From Coturnix japonica (lineage: Eukaryota > Chordata > Aves > Galliformes > Phasianidae): a stretch of DNA of 64,000 nucleotides. The notes under the pieces are model-generated. The model did not search any database and was not told the DNA's origin. It saw nothing but the letters and a program-made list of their open reading frames with translations. Where the stretch lies: NCBI RefSeq assembly GCF_001577835.2, contig NC_029519.1:26262045-26326044 (forward strand), read 5' to 3'. Below are positions 18,672 through 31,232 of this stretch, in pieces. Each line of letters opens with the position of its first letter. Positions within the stretch are counted from its first letter, which is position 1. Position numbers and translations under genes: made by a program.

Positions 18672-21600
18672 CTACTCCCTGTTAGATTACCTTAAATTGA
18701 AGCCTAATACCCAGGAAGCATTGACTGTGCTAGGATGAGCCCATGAAGCTTGTGGGCTGAGTGAGAGTGGTCTTCAGACACATTGGCTGAGGCTGTGGGA
18801 GCTCCTGGGGTTGTCTGCTGGTTGCCAGCTGTGGAGTTCAGATATCTGTAGGCTGCACCTGGCAATAACACCTTTGTTCTCCCCTTTCTTGCATGTCAGT
18901 TCTCCTTCTGGCACTGGTATTGATCATTTAGTACTTGAGACTTCTATGTCCTGTGGTTTGATTTTGCAGCATGGGACGTGACGGAGAGCCCAAGTATAAT
19001 TTGCTTTTATTTACACATCACTGGCAGCTGGGAGCAACAGAAGGCAATTCCTAGCTCAGCAGTCTCAGCCCAGCACCAGTGCCTGATTTCCAGGGAGCCA
19101 TTTCTGCCTGAAGAATTGAGTCTAATCAAGGCCCAAGGCAGAGAACACACACTCCTGCTGCTTGCAGAACCATGTTCTCCCTCAAGCAATACCTCTGCAC
19201 AGAGCCTGGCAGACCAAAGCTAGCGGCACACTGTGTCCCTGTCTGATGCTAAGTAGAAAGACCAGCACAAAAAGACTTTTGCATGTTTTGTTTTTCTTGT
19301 AACAAACAACAGGATTTCTTAGCTCCTGAGATGCAAAATTAGTGAATATATGCAGAGATATTATTAGTGATTATGGTCTAAAGAAACCCTCATTTAAGGT
19401 TCTGGATGGATTGCCTTTGTGCTTAGTGTAGGGAATAAGCAAAGGATAACCACCTATCCTTCAGACAAAGGGAACAGTGCAATCATTGTGCTGAGACACC
19501 TGATGTTGTCTTCCAGCAGTTACTTCATGAACAACAAAATACATCCTTTCTAACTGCCCAATCTTCAAAAAGGTTTACTAAATTCAGCTTTCACAAACAG
19601 TGAGAGACCTCCATTGCCATCTCCATTTGATACTTCTGGCACCCTAGCTGTGCTGTTTGCTGTTGCAGCCATGCAACATCATGCAGCCATGCAACATCAT
19701 GCAGCCATGCCAGCCATCAAAGCAAATTGATGCCATGCTTGACTGAAGGAAGTACTTTTGGTGACTTGGAAGACTGAGCAGAGGTGGAAGGGGGAGGATT
19801 TCCCAGGTCTGCTGTATATGTTGAGGTGTGAGAACTGTATGTCTTCCACAATTGTTCAGCTTAATCCTGAGATGTGACTGCACCAGAGATCCCTGCTCTT
19901 TGGTCTTATTCCCACCACAGACAGAGACATTTGCAGTTTCACTCTTGTATTCTGTTAGCCACTATGAATTGTTCCATCATGGCTGAAAGGGTGAAAGCTT
20001 TCATCTTTGAAAGTTTTTTCATCTGTGCCTGTAAGTCACGCAGACTGTAGCTTTTGATATAAATAAGCCCAAGTGACAAGATCCAGCAGATCTGCAGAAT
20101 TTTCTGCCTTTACCAACATCGCTAATCCACACACTATAAAGTTATCAGCACAAGACTAATAAAGCAGAGAGTTCTATAAAAGTGGCAAGTGAGTCATTGC
20201 AATTGCTTCAGGCAGCGTAACCTACTTCTGCATTCAGACACAGATGGGAAAGATTTACTCATTGTCTCCATTTTAGGTGCCTGGAAAGGAAGGCAAAGCA
20301 CAAGAGGAATCTTGCTTCCTCTCCAGTTTGTCCTCCCCTTCAACCCCAGCAGCTAAAAAATCAAATCAGTTCCCTCTAAAGGAGAGGGATCTCAATGGGA
20401 CTGCACTGTAAGGCAAAATAAACCTTTATTAACTAAAATTATGTTGCAGTTTAGGGGGAGAACAGTCTAAAGACATCATGAATTTCAGAAACCCGAAATA
20501 TAGTCATTTTAAGATGCATTTCATATTTATTAGATTGGGAAAATGTGTTACTTTAGAGATAAGGCAAAAGTTTTCATAGGGAGAGATGTTTTCTGGCCTC
20601 TCTCTGTTCTGATTTAAGTGACGCAGCACCCAACGGTTCTGCTTGGTTATTAAAGGCATCTGCTTTATTTCCAGAATAAAAGTTAAAAAAAAACAAACAG
20701 AACAAAACCAAAACACAAACAAAACAGCCCACATTAAAAAAATGCATGGCAGAACTGGAAGGACAGGGTTACTTAAGTCTTTGTGATGACTGTGGTCTGG
20801 TCCTGCTCTCTCTGAACGTGACTGTTGCTCACACCGGATGCTGTGCTAACTCCTAGAGCTTCTTTACCGAGTGAGAGGCATGGAGTACACCTACTGCGCA
20901 GCTCACAAGCATGGTTTTAGCTGTTCAAACAGCTGAATGAGCTGTAAAGAAGAAACAAAACCACCTAAAGCCACTGCATGAGCTCTCAGCTGCCTGAGTG
21001 CAAAGAGTCCCAGCAGTAGGCAGAAGCCAGGCCAAGTGGTAGGGCACCACTTTGAGTACATCTGTGTGGGGCAGCATGGGCCTGAGGTGCCCAAGAGCTG
21101 GTAGACTTCTGACTTGAGTATGTTGCTGCTTTCTGCCCAAAACCTTACCCAGCTGGATTCTGAGGAATTGCTTTATTTGCCTGAGTACCCACTGTATCTG
21201 TCACCAATGGAAGGTGCAGTGCTTCTGCACGCAGATCACATCATGCATAGTAAGGCCAACATTGTCTCTCAGCATCCAACCTGATGCTGTAAGGCTGCAG
21301 CCTTGATTTCTTGACCTCTCACAGCAGGAACGGAAGCTTTGGCCAGAAGTGCCCAAGCCAGACTGGATACGCTGTGCCTCAGCCTCAGCAGAAGAGGAGA
21401 CCAGGATGCTGCACCCCAGGAATATCAGTCTCAGAGCAGGAGCCACATGATTGCCTCCCAGGAGTGCACTGAACACATCAGATTTTGGAAGCATCTTACT
21501 TACTGTGTCTGTAATGTGGTGATCACCTGGGTCAGTGCCCAGCTGAGGCACACTAACCTGAACAAGCTCTTTGCTGTGCTTGGGTAAGACTCCTTACTAG

Positions 21601-24600
21601 GGTAAAACTCCTGATCCATCATATCTTTTCTTGAACAGGCAATGAAGAGTCCATACTCTGGGCAACTGCTGCTTAAAAATTCATCTGCTTTTCAAATCCC
21701 AGTATGCCCGGTGTGGAGGGAAAGGCAGAGAGGTAACTAACTGTCTTCAGATGTGTTTCATTTCCCCTGTTATTTCATGAAACCTGAAGCCAGAATACTA
21801 TGAAAAGTGCATCTGAGGTTTGAGTATTCTTTCTTTTCAACAGCCTACTGCCTGCTTTTAATGTTTACTGAGCTTTTGGCTGTAAAAATGTAGCTGCAGC
21901 ACATGGTTGAGAGGTTTTTCTCAGTCTGTAGTCTCTATCACAAAGGAATTCCTCCTCCAGACTCCTTTGCCTTCCATTCTGAGCTCCTCAGAGACCTCTG
22001 CTGCGGTCCCTGGCAGCAGATCAAGGGGAAACAGCTTCAGTAAAAGCTCTCATTGTAGCAACAAAACATCATTGATCAACCATGTTTAGTGCCAACAGCT
22101 TTTTGAATCTGGCGTTTTTAATGCCCAGATTCTGCTTTCATTCAAGTTTCAGGTATCCTATGTAAAGAAAGCATTCTGAGAGGTTTTTTTCTTGTTATTG
22201 TTGTTCCATCCTCTGAGTTGAGTTCAAAACAAAAACCTGCAGCCGAATAGCCCTGAAAACACCAGTCCAAATCCATTTCAGGCCAAGTTGGCAGGGCCTT
22301 TTCCTGCCCTTCAGGTCTGTAGGGAAGGCAGAAGAAAATATGCTGAAGCACCAGCTGAATAGTTGAACACCTGGCAGAGAGAGCTCTGCTCAGCAGAGCA
22401 GCTACAGCACAGGCAGTCAACAGCTGCAGGAGAAAGGCAGCGACATCAAGATGCACTCCACTGAAAACTGGTAATTGATCTGTTCTGCCAGGACTGACTG
22501 AAACACCATCCTTCCGTGCTGGTGCTGCAGGAAGAGTGGGAATGACTGTTATGAATGCTATTTGCAGAATACCAATGCACTGCCCTTTCTCCACTTAATA
22601 GAAATTTAGTGTTCTTCAGAAGGTGACTGTGCAATCAGAATAAACCAAAACCTATTCAGAAAGCTACAGTAAATCCCAGCACTGAGCAAGGTATCCCTCA
22701 CCTGGGGCCAGGCAGCCATTTAGGAGTCCCTAGTTTCCTTACACAGCTCCTGTATCTGGCTGAAATTCTCCACACAGGCAACTGAACTGCCAGTGGCTGG
22801 CTCAGAGCATTGGGCACATATGGCTGAAGACATCCATATTGGTGGGACAGACCCTGGGTTAGTCCTCAAACTCAGGGCAATTCTTCCAACTAAACTGGAG
22901 ATATTCTGGGTTTATATCTACATGCTTGCTGGCAGAGCTCAGCCTACTGCAGAGAGAGATTCTGATCTTTCTTTCATCCCCGTGGGATACTGACTTCAGT
23001 AAAATACTCCATGCTTCATTTCCCAGTGTTGCAAAACAACTTAATGGATCATACACTTAGGGGAGAGTTTCCATTATTTTCTAGCTAACATTCTACTTCT
23101 CATAGCACCAAAATATCAGTGGTTTTAGCCTTTTCAAAGCATTTCCTCCAAGAGCACACAAAGTAAAAAGAAGGCAACTTGCAGACTTCTTCAGCTAAAT
23201 CCAACCTTATGTCACCTTTGAGGATGGTGGAAGAGCTACACAAAGCCCCTTTCACTTACCTTTCCTCTGAGCACTTAGCCCTTGATGACTGACATTTGTT
23301 TGTTTAGTGTAGCCCTGATCCTCTTCTTGTTTTCACAGATATCAAGCAGGAAGCTCTGCTACAGATGACGTCAGTGGCATTTTATCAGTCAAAGAGCAGA
23401 CAAAAGTGCAGGTACAGCTGACAGAGGAGGCAGGTTGTGTGAGCAAAAATATGCATTTGCTGTTACCAAAATGGAACTTATGCTTGCCTATTTGCAGCTA
23501 TAGTTCTTTGAAGTATTACAGAACCTAGACGTTAGAGTCAGTATCATCACTTAGAGAGTTAATGTGCATAAACACATATAAAATGACTGTTGGCATTATT
23601 CCTGCAGTCTTTGTACTGTATTATTGCATAAATCAGATCTATTTTACTTTCATTTGCTAATCCTTGTACTCTTTTTGAAGCATCTCAGTGAATGAATACA
23701 CATTTCATATCCAATTTTTTTGCCACAAAGCATATTATTCAAGACAGAAATGGAGGATTTGATGGCTGAGGATATGATTTCCAACCTGTAAGATGCGTGA
23801 CAAATCTGAGTGCAAAGGGGCATGTCAGAGAAGAACAGCAAGTCTTAACAGGAAAACACAAGGCTTATATACAGGTACTGTACTTTGGTGGCAGCTGCAG
23901 TCTTCTGAAGGTCGTAATCCATCCTGTCTTGCTCCTGCTGGTACCCAAGAGCATATGGCAGCCGTGACATGGATCAGACAGCCACAAGTCATACCCGTGC
24001 AGAAACCAGGAGAAAAATCAGTGGGATCATTTGGAGCATATGGATTCAACGAGGCTTGAAAGCCTGCCTGAGTGGAGGGCCTGCTCAACTGGTAGTGAAT
24101 GGCTGTGTTTCTCAGAGAGGATGATCCTGCAAAAACTGGGATGGAAACTGGTGTCTCCCAGTGGGATATCACTCATGCTAGCTGGAAGTGAAGGCTGCTT
24201 TATATTGAGAGCACAAACCAGAGGGACTGAGCAGCCTCCTGTGGGGAAAAGTCTGTGGAAGGTTAGGTCAGGGAGAAGCTGCATGGCAGACAAGAGATGT
24301 GTTTACAGGTATTTTTCCTTCAATTGTTTAGAGGCTTCTTGCAAAGCCACATTGTACTTTGCTTTGGACACCACAGCAGACAGTGACTCAGAGTTCATAA
24401 AGCACTAAATGGGGAATGAAGCACACATGGAAGTTCCTCTTGCAAGGCCAGAATCCAGTGGCAAAGATGAAATGTGTACACAGTTTTTGCTCACAATAAC
24501 ACAGTCATGTCTGTGTTGGCTATCAGGCACCCAGAGAGCTGCCTTGCACGCACGCTGCATCTTTTTTGCCATGCTGATGTCTTTGACTGCATTTAGCATG

Positions 24601-26000
24601 TAGAACTGATCCTGTACGGGCACGAAGTACAGAGGCATCAGCACTCGCCATGTAGAACAGTTTGACAGTTATTACTTGCTGCACTAAGGTCAGCCATTGC
24701 TCTCTGTACATGTTTGTATTTCAATCCTGGCCCAGCAGCCTTGCAGATGGATGCATGGACACCAGCAGTGCTGGGGAGGAGGGACTCTGTAGTGTCTAAA
24801 AGTGATTAGCTTTACTTCCAAAAGGGGAATTCAGAGAGAAAATGCATTGCAGCACTTGGTCCTGGCACTAGCTGTAATGTAGATGTCTGTCTAACAGGCA
24901 CTGGTCTAAGACCAACAAAATGCGATTCATACAGGCCACTGAGCAGCTTCTCATGTTAATGACTTTTGAATGCCAGTGGCCCGAATTGCATCTGTATTTT
25001 ATTAACACTGTTTACAGAGGGAGTAGAATTCCAGCTGGAGCATAAAGTACCTTTTTTTCTTGTTTTTCCCATAACTGCAAATGCTCAAATTGCACTTGTA
25101 GCTGTTTTATGACTTGACATTGACCTTATACTCTTTGCATTTTCTACAGCGGAACACTGCAATTTCTAGGGAGTAGAAAGGTTATACAGAACTGGTCAAT
25201 GTTCTGTGTGATGCAGATGAAAATAAAGCTGTGAGTGTTTAAGCAAGTATTTCTTTCTAGTTGGTCTTTGAATTCTTATTGCTTCCAGCCAGGTCACTCG
25301 AAATGAAATTGTCCTTCACAGTTCAAGCTATTGTTGCCTTACAGATGGCACAAAGACAGTGCTTTAGGGTCGTTAGAGCCCTGACAATGTTAGAGCAGTC
25401 CAGATGATTTGCATCTCTAAGGGAAAAGCTTTTATTCTGAACTGTTCACCTAATATTGATTTGAAAATGTAACTTTTTTTCTTTTCGTCATGAAAATGCC
25501 AGTCCCAAGAATTAGAAAAAGCCTCACTCTCCAGCAGCTCCCTGACCTGCTGCACTTTGGGTGGCGATGATGGCAAAGAAAGAAAGGAGCACTTTGGGCC
25601 TTGGAGCTACCATTGATCTCAGACAGGGTGAGGGGAAGGAAGCGGGTGCCTCAGTTCCAGCTCACGGACAAGATGCACTGTCTACTCTGTGTTGCACTCT
25701 CCTGATGGGAAGGCAGCCACTTCCACTGACAGCTCTGTAGTGGAGGAGATGTTTTTCACCTTCCTGCTTGCTGTTAGTGGTGAATGCTGTGCAGCCTCCT
25801 GAAAGTTTGAATGCTTATTGCATGTGTTACTGATGCTCCTACACGTCCCCTGTCAGATGTGCCTCTACATCTCAGCTTCCATCTGCACTTTCCCTTTCAG
25901 CAGTGACCTCGGGGTGTGAGGGGAAAGGATGGAAGTGCAGATCAAGAACTGTTCAAGAACTGCAGCTAGGAGGCTAGCAGCATACTGTAGTATGAGGCTG
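18672..26000. other. Intergenic, no gene recognised
   Basis: No coding exon, CR1 copy or RNA gene recognised. It contains a short 18-bp minisatellite (19665-19710) and an A/C-rich simple stretch near 20685-20730. Open frames of up to about 150 codons (for example the minus strand at 22142-22594) lack any recognised motif. Confidence 0.5.
19665..19710. repeat. 18-bp minisatellite, about 2.6 copies
   Basis: The unit GCAGCCATGCAACATCAT occurs perfectly at 19665-19682 and 19683-19700, followed by the first ten bases of a third copy. Identity between units suggests a recent duplication. Confidence 0.9.
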
Positions 26001-26039
26001 TAGCTTAGACACTCCTGTCCTTTCTGGCACGACTGCAGG

Positions 26040-26360
26040 GAATGTGCGCAATGCTTCTCAGAAATATTCTGCTTCTGTGCTAGGTCTGCTTTTGCACAGC
26101 GGGGATACTTGCCTCTGTCAAACCGGCGGTCGAAATCTGGGATCGGCGTGGGCAGAAGAAGAGTGAACTTCCCGGGGATGCCTTTAGATGTCTCCCTTCC
26201 TCGTCTGTTTGGAGATGACAGCAGGTGCCTTCCGCAGAGGCTGGGCTGCCTGCGGGGTAGGGCTGCGGGGAAGCCAGTCAGTCTCGGAGGGCAAACGAGG
26301 ATTTTTGAAAAACTTCTGAAACAAAAGATAATAGAAAAGAGAGCCTCATTGCTCAGAGGT
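26040..26360 (+). promoter_or_regulatory. Isolated CpG-rich patch followed by a splice-donor-like site
   Basis: I count about 13 CpG in 26100-26300, against very few in the surrounding kilobases, with GC content clearly above the flanks. A donor-like CAGAG|GTACGT sits at 26354-26364. A 131-codon open frame (26109-26504) starts here but shows no recognised motif. It could be a promoter and first exon of a non-coding RNA, an enhancer with CpG content, or the remnant of an inserted sequence. Confidence 0.25.
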
Positions 26361-27890
26361 ACGTCATTAGTTTCTCAGGCTTTTATAAACAAACAAATTG
26401 CATCTACTACAGAGGAAAAGAATTCTTCCTCGTGCCCCAAGCTCCAGTCCCTACCTCCAAGCAATTGTCATACTTACTACAATTTCAACATCTCTTTTCT
26501 TTGAAGTACAACCTGTTCTTTAGTTATATTATTTCCATTCATGCTGTGGAAATAAAACTTATGACAGAGTGGATTTCTCAGATCTGCTTGTAGACTTTGA
26601 AATTTGCATTAGATTATTCTAATCACTTAGCCTCGTTGTATATATTTACACAAGCACTTTTGATGTTTAAACAGACCAGGCTGTAATGAGATAGGCACGG
26701 GGAAATAAATACCCCAAAGAAAAGGAATGTTCTCTTTCTTTTCAGGCCACTTCTTAAACTAAAAATGTTCAGCTAAAACAGTGGGTCATTGCCTTTGGGA
26801 CCTGAGGGAATGGCACTAAGGCTGGAAGCATGGAGGGATGGATCTGCCTTCAGCTGCAGCAGGCAGAGAGAAGAGCATCTGGGTGCCTGTGAGGGCAAGG
26901 AGCGTGCTGAGGACTTGTCCTGCTGTGCCCTTGATTACAGCTGTAAGCTGCCTCCTTGGCCATCCTGGCACAAGAAACAGTCCCACATGAATCCCAGACA
27001 CCAATATCCATGGACACAAGTTTCTAGAGCCTGAGCAGAAAGAGGGTCCACCAGCTCCACTGATTTCAGTGGCAATTGTTGCAGAAAAAGCTGAAAGTCC
27101 TGGGAATGTGATGCAGTTGTGCTGGCTCAGCTCCAGACATGCAGCATAGCATTCCTGAAGGCAGGAGGCCTGGGAAGCACGGCAGCCACGCAACCAGGTT
27201 AACTTAGTCTTGAGGCTGTCTCCATTAGATCAAGAATAAGAGGCAAACAGAAGCAGCCCTTACATAGCAAATGTGCAAGAAAAGGTGGAGAAGTAGATCC
27301 AGTGAAGGAGAGACAGGAATCTTATGGATGGAAGAAGACAAGAAATCTTACTGTAAGAAGCAGGAAATTGCCAATTGTTTCATTTAGAGTTTAGTTTCAC
27401 AAAGGTCAAGGGATCATATTTACATGTGCATGATAGAACACAAAGAATACTTGCAATTCTTGAAATAGCATAAAGGGGGAACATTCTGGATGACCCCATT
27501 GTTAACATAGTCTTGAAGTGGAATCTGGAACAAACCAGCCATTACTCAAGAAACTACTAAAAAACTACAAAAAATGGAGTGTCAGCATAGTTTTAATTTT
27601 GTAACTGGAGTTAGTGAAGTTTGTGTGTAAGAACTTAAAGGAAAAAAAAAGAGAAGTTTGTTCTTAGAGGCTGTGCTTCCATAAACTCAGTGACAGATGA
27701 GAGCAGACTTTGTAACTCACACACTGAAACTGATCTATCCACTTAGACATGCAAATGTCGTTTTGAATAAGTCTAACATTTCGAATTGTCAACGGTAGAA
27801 AGAGGTTTCTCTAAAGGCAAATTGGATTCTTCAGTTATCCTAAGATTGTAAACCATGTAGAACCAAGGAAAAAAACAAAAGAACAAAATT

Positions 27891-27960
27891 GAAAGATTCT
27901 ACTTCACTAGCATTTGGTGACTGAAAGATTCTGCTTTACTAGGATTTGGTGTCTGAAAGA
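27891..27960. repeat. 32-bp tandem duplication
   Basis: Two 32-bp units (27891-27922 and 27923-27954), both starting GAAAGATTCT and differing at a handful of positions, are followed by GAAAGA of a third. Divergence between units suggests it is older than the 18-bp minisatellite. Confidence 0.85.
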
Positions 27961-29460
27961 GCTCATTAAGATAACATTTGCACTTTATAACCTCTTCACA
28001 ATCAGAGATTCCTGGCAGCATTGTTCCTCTCATACCTAGGGATACTTTAAGGAGGATGGCCAGGACCTTTGCCTGGGCCAGAAGAGGAGCAAGCACACAG
28101 CCAGGGCTGGCTGGGCAGGCTCTGAGCACATCCCTCTGCCCTCCATGGATGCAGCAGCAGCAGCACCTCAAGACTTTCATTCTAGCTGACTGGTTTTGTC
28201 TTATTCCTGACTTGCAAGTCGTATGCCTTGCTGCATTGGTAACTTCATGAGACTCTGTGACCTGCTTGAGGCATGGCCATAGACTAGTGGTTCCTCTTCA
28301 CCTTAAAGGACATCTGTTTGCGAAATGATCAGAAACACCAAGAGATTCATAACTTTTCTCCTTCACAAAAGTATGACAAGACATGTATAGCACAGTGAGA
28401 ATCATGCCATTTTCCCTCAGCAATAACTGATTCAGCAGCACCATCTTGACTTATGCCAGATACTGCTTTAGCTCCTCGTCTGTAGGAGAGAGACAAATGC
28501 ACTTTGATAGCTATCCAACATGAGCAGAACTCTCCCACAGTGGACAGGTTTGGCATACTCCAGGGCTAGCAAAACAGGAGCTCCAATCAGTTCTACCCTG
28601 AGATGCCTTGAGTAACTCTGCAGCTTCATTGTTACACCAAGTTTCCATCATGACCAGCATGATCCTATTGGATATTCCAGGTGGCACCCTGTCCCTTCCT
28701 CCTAAGGGATAGCTTATGTCTGACAGCAAAAGCAGATTTCAATGATGTGCCTGATTTAAATCCAGAAAACAAGATCTTGATGAACTTACGCTCCTGACTA
28801 TTAGCAGACACTACCAGATTGCTGCACATCAGGGTGGGGAACTGCATTTTCCTTCTCAACTTCTTGTTACCTAAAGGAGTAGAAAGACTGCTTTATGCTT
28901 ATGGTCAATAGGGTGCACAGTGTGCACAGAGAAATCATGCTTCACCTTGCAAATTTATCATACTATTATTCTACAGTTTTTCTACAGCTAAAACCTACAA
29001 GTTGCTAAAATTGCTACCATTGTTAAATGCTACTCAAACCTAAAATATGTCTATAGTTGTCAAAACTGAGCTGATGGGTATAAGAGATCTAACTGTGAAG
29101 CTCTTGCTCTGGGTTACTTTCTGTAGTTGGTAATGGAGAGAAAGAAATGTTTGCATTAGCAGTTCTGATCTAACCAGGCTATAGTAAAACTGAGGATCAT
29201 TTTAATGTAAAGACTTAATTAAGCTTTGAGTTCTAGTTTAGTTTTGGAAGCAAGTTCTGAAAATGAGGTGTACTTATAACAAGGATTAAAAGATGTAACA
29301 AAGGGACAAATATCTTGAAACAGCTCCTGCAGTCAGGGTTACTCACCTTCCTGCTTCCTGATTGTGGCAAAGATAATATCTGCACTAAGGAGGAGTGAAC
29401 TGATTGATTTGCTTGAGAGGTTTGCAAAAGTGTAAGTAACTTTTCCTGAAGCAACCTAAC

Positions 29461-29496
29461 AAAAATAAAATAAAATAAAATAAAATAAAATAAAAT
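29461..29496. repeat. (TAAAA)n microsatellite
   Basis: Six perfect TAAAA units at 29466-29495, with an imperfect unit on the left. Confidence 0.95.
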
Positions 29497-31209
29497 TATA
29501 GAAATTTAAATTTAAAAAAATCCCTTTCCTCTTACAAAAAGGTAATAAATCACATACAAAATATGCACATTTCAGCACTTTTCTTCCCTGAGGCTTTCTC
29601 AGTCTAGGAAAAAAAATAAAAGAGAAAAAGATGTCTTTTTCCAATTGCATGCAAAAGGATTGCATCTCTGCCAGGTGGTTTGCATCTGACAGTCAAATAC
29701 TGCTGATGAGAATCATCAACTCCTTCAAGGACTTGACATTTCATCCAATTTGTTTCGCAAGTGACCGTGTAAGGAGGTGACTGCAGCTATTATTTTGTTA
29801 GATTTAGTCAAAACATCCCCAGAAGAGGTAGGAGGGCATGCTGGGAATTGTTTGATGAGCCTGCTGGGAGAATAATTACATGGCCAGCAGTTTGTTCACT
29901 TTATCTTCTGTAGCACTTTCTTAGTGCCTTTTGTGTGGTTTGAGTACTTTGCTTTTTTGAATGAAAGAATATTTACTGCTATTGTCTCTCCAGCTAATTC
30001 CCAGATTATGCTGTCTCAGATCTGCATCCCGGGATGCTTCTCTGTTATATGAAGTATTATAAAATTTGAATATTTTCTTCAATATTCTCTCCCTTACTCG
30101 AGATGGAATTTTCTGCATCATAACTGTGACTGAACTGGGAAGAGCTGCCCTCTGATTAAAATGCTTACACAGACCATAGCACTAATTCTGCCATAATCTT
30201 GCTACTCTGAGCAGGATGAATGTCAAAACTTGCAATTTCAGTACAGTTTTGGGGGGTTAAAATGGCACATATGAACGCTGATATTGTTTTTAATGTAACA
30301 CGCTACAGCTTAAGGCTTTCAAGAGTAGCCTAGGTAGCAGGGAAACAAAGATCTGTTAGAATTTCAGTTTGTTTCAGCAGCTTTTGAAAAAAATAAATGG
30401 GTATGAGCCCCTGGAAGACAGCATGTGGAAGTATTACCAAAATATTAATTCTGAGGTGACAGGAAAATCGAAAGCTATGAAAGGAATCACATTAAAAGCT
30501 GGAAACTGTGCTTATTCGGCTGACTACAAGGGGGTCCATGACAGCCGTGGGCACCTTCTATAAGGCAGGAATGCAATAAAAAAGGTGGTAATAGCAAACC
30601 TTATCCAGCAATCCACCTGCCAAGAGCAGTCTGACTGCTCCTCTCTAGACCAGTTCTCTTCTCAGCTGCTGTTCCTGCTGCACCAGACCTGCCTGTGCGT
30701 GTCCTAAGCCATCATCAATCTCACTACTCTCTGGTGGGTGCAGTACATGCGCTCTTTGGCACTCTGGGAGGAAATACACGGCTGTACATCCCTTGTTTTA
30801 AATAAATTGAAGTGAATACAAAAGAAGGAGAAGAGAAAGTAAAGGATGCAAAAATTACCATATCAGAGCCTTTTGCTGCTAGATATATGGATAAAAAATA
30901 TTGCTCGTGACTCCAGTGAAATGAGCCCGCTCTTAGAGAGCCTTCTACAGTCTATCTTGTTTATGCACTTTAGGCTTCAGAAGAACTGACCTTACTGGAA
31001 CAGAGTTGGAATCATTGGATCATTGGCCAAAGCTTTAGAAAAAAATGTTTCCTTGCTACAGAAAGAACATTAGCATTCTCACAAAGAAGGTTCCATAGAA
31101 ATAAGAAATATATTTTTACAGCAAAACTCCCTTTGATGTGAATCTTGAGCAAAGCACAAAAAAAGGCCAGTGGGATTCTATTTTCTTCTGTGTACGCTTT
31201 TGCAATTCC

Positions 31210-31232
31210 TTTTTTTTTTTTTTTTTTTTTTT
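31210..31232. repeat. T23 homopolymer
   Basis: Twenty-three consecutive T. No recognisable element is attached on either side. Confidence 0.9.

Noticed and set aside
22142-22594. 150-codon minus-strand open frame
   Set aside because: Unrecognised, with no splice, promoter or conservation evidence visible.
28347-28860. Cluster of short minus-strand open frames that could be a decayed coding sequence
   Set aside because: I could not match any part to a known protein or element family, so the pattern is not distinguishable from chance.
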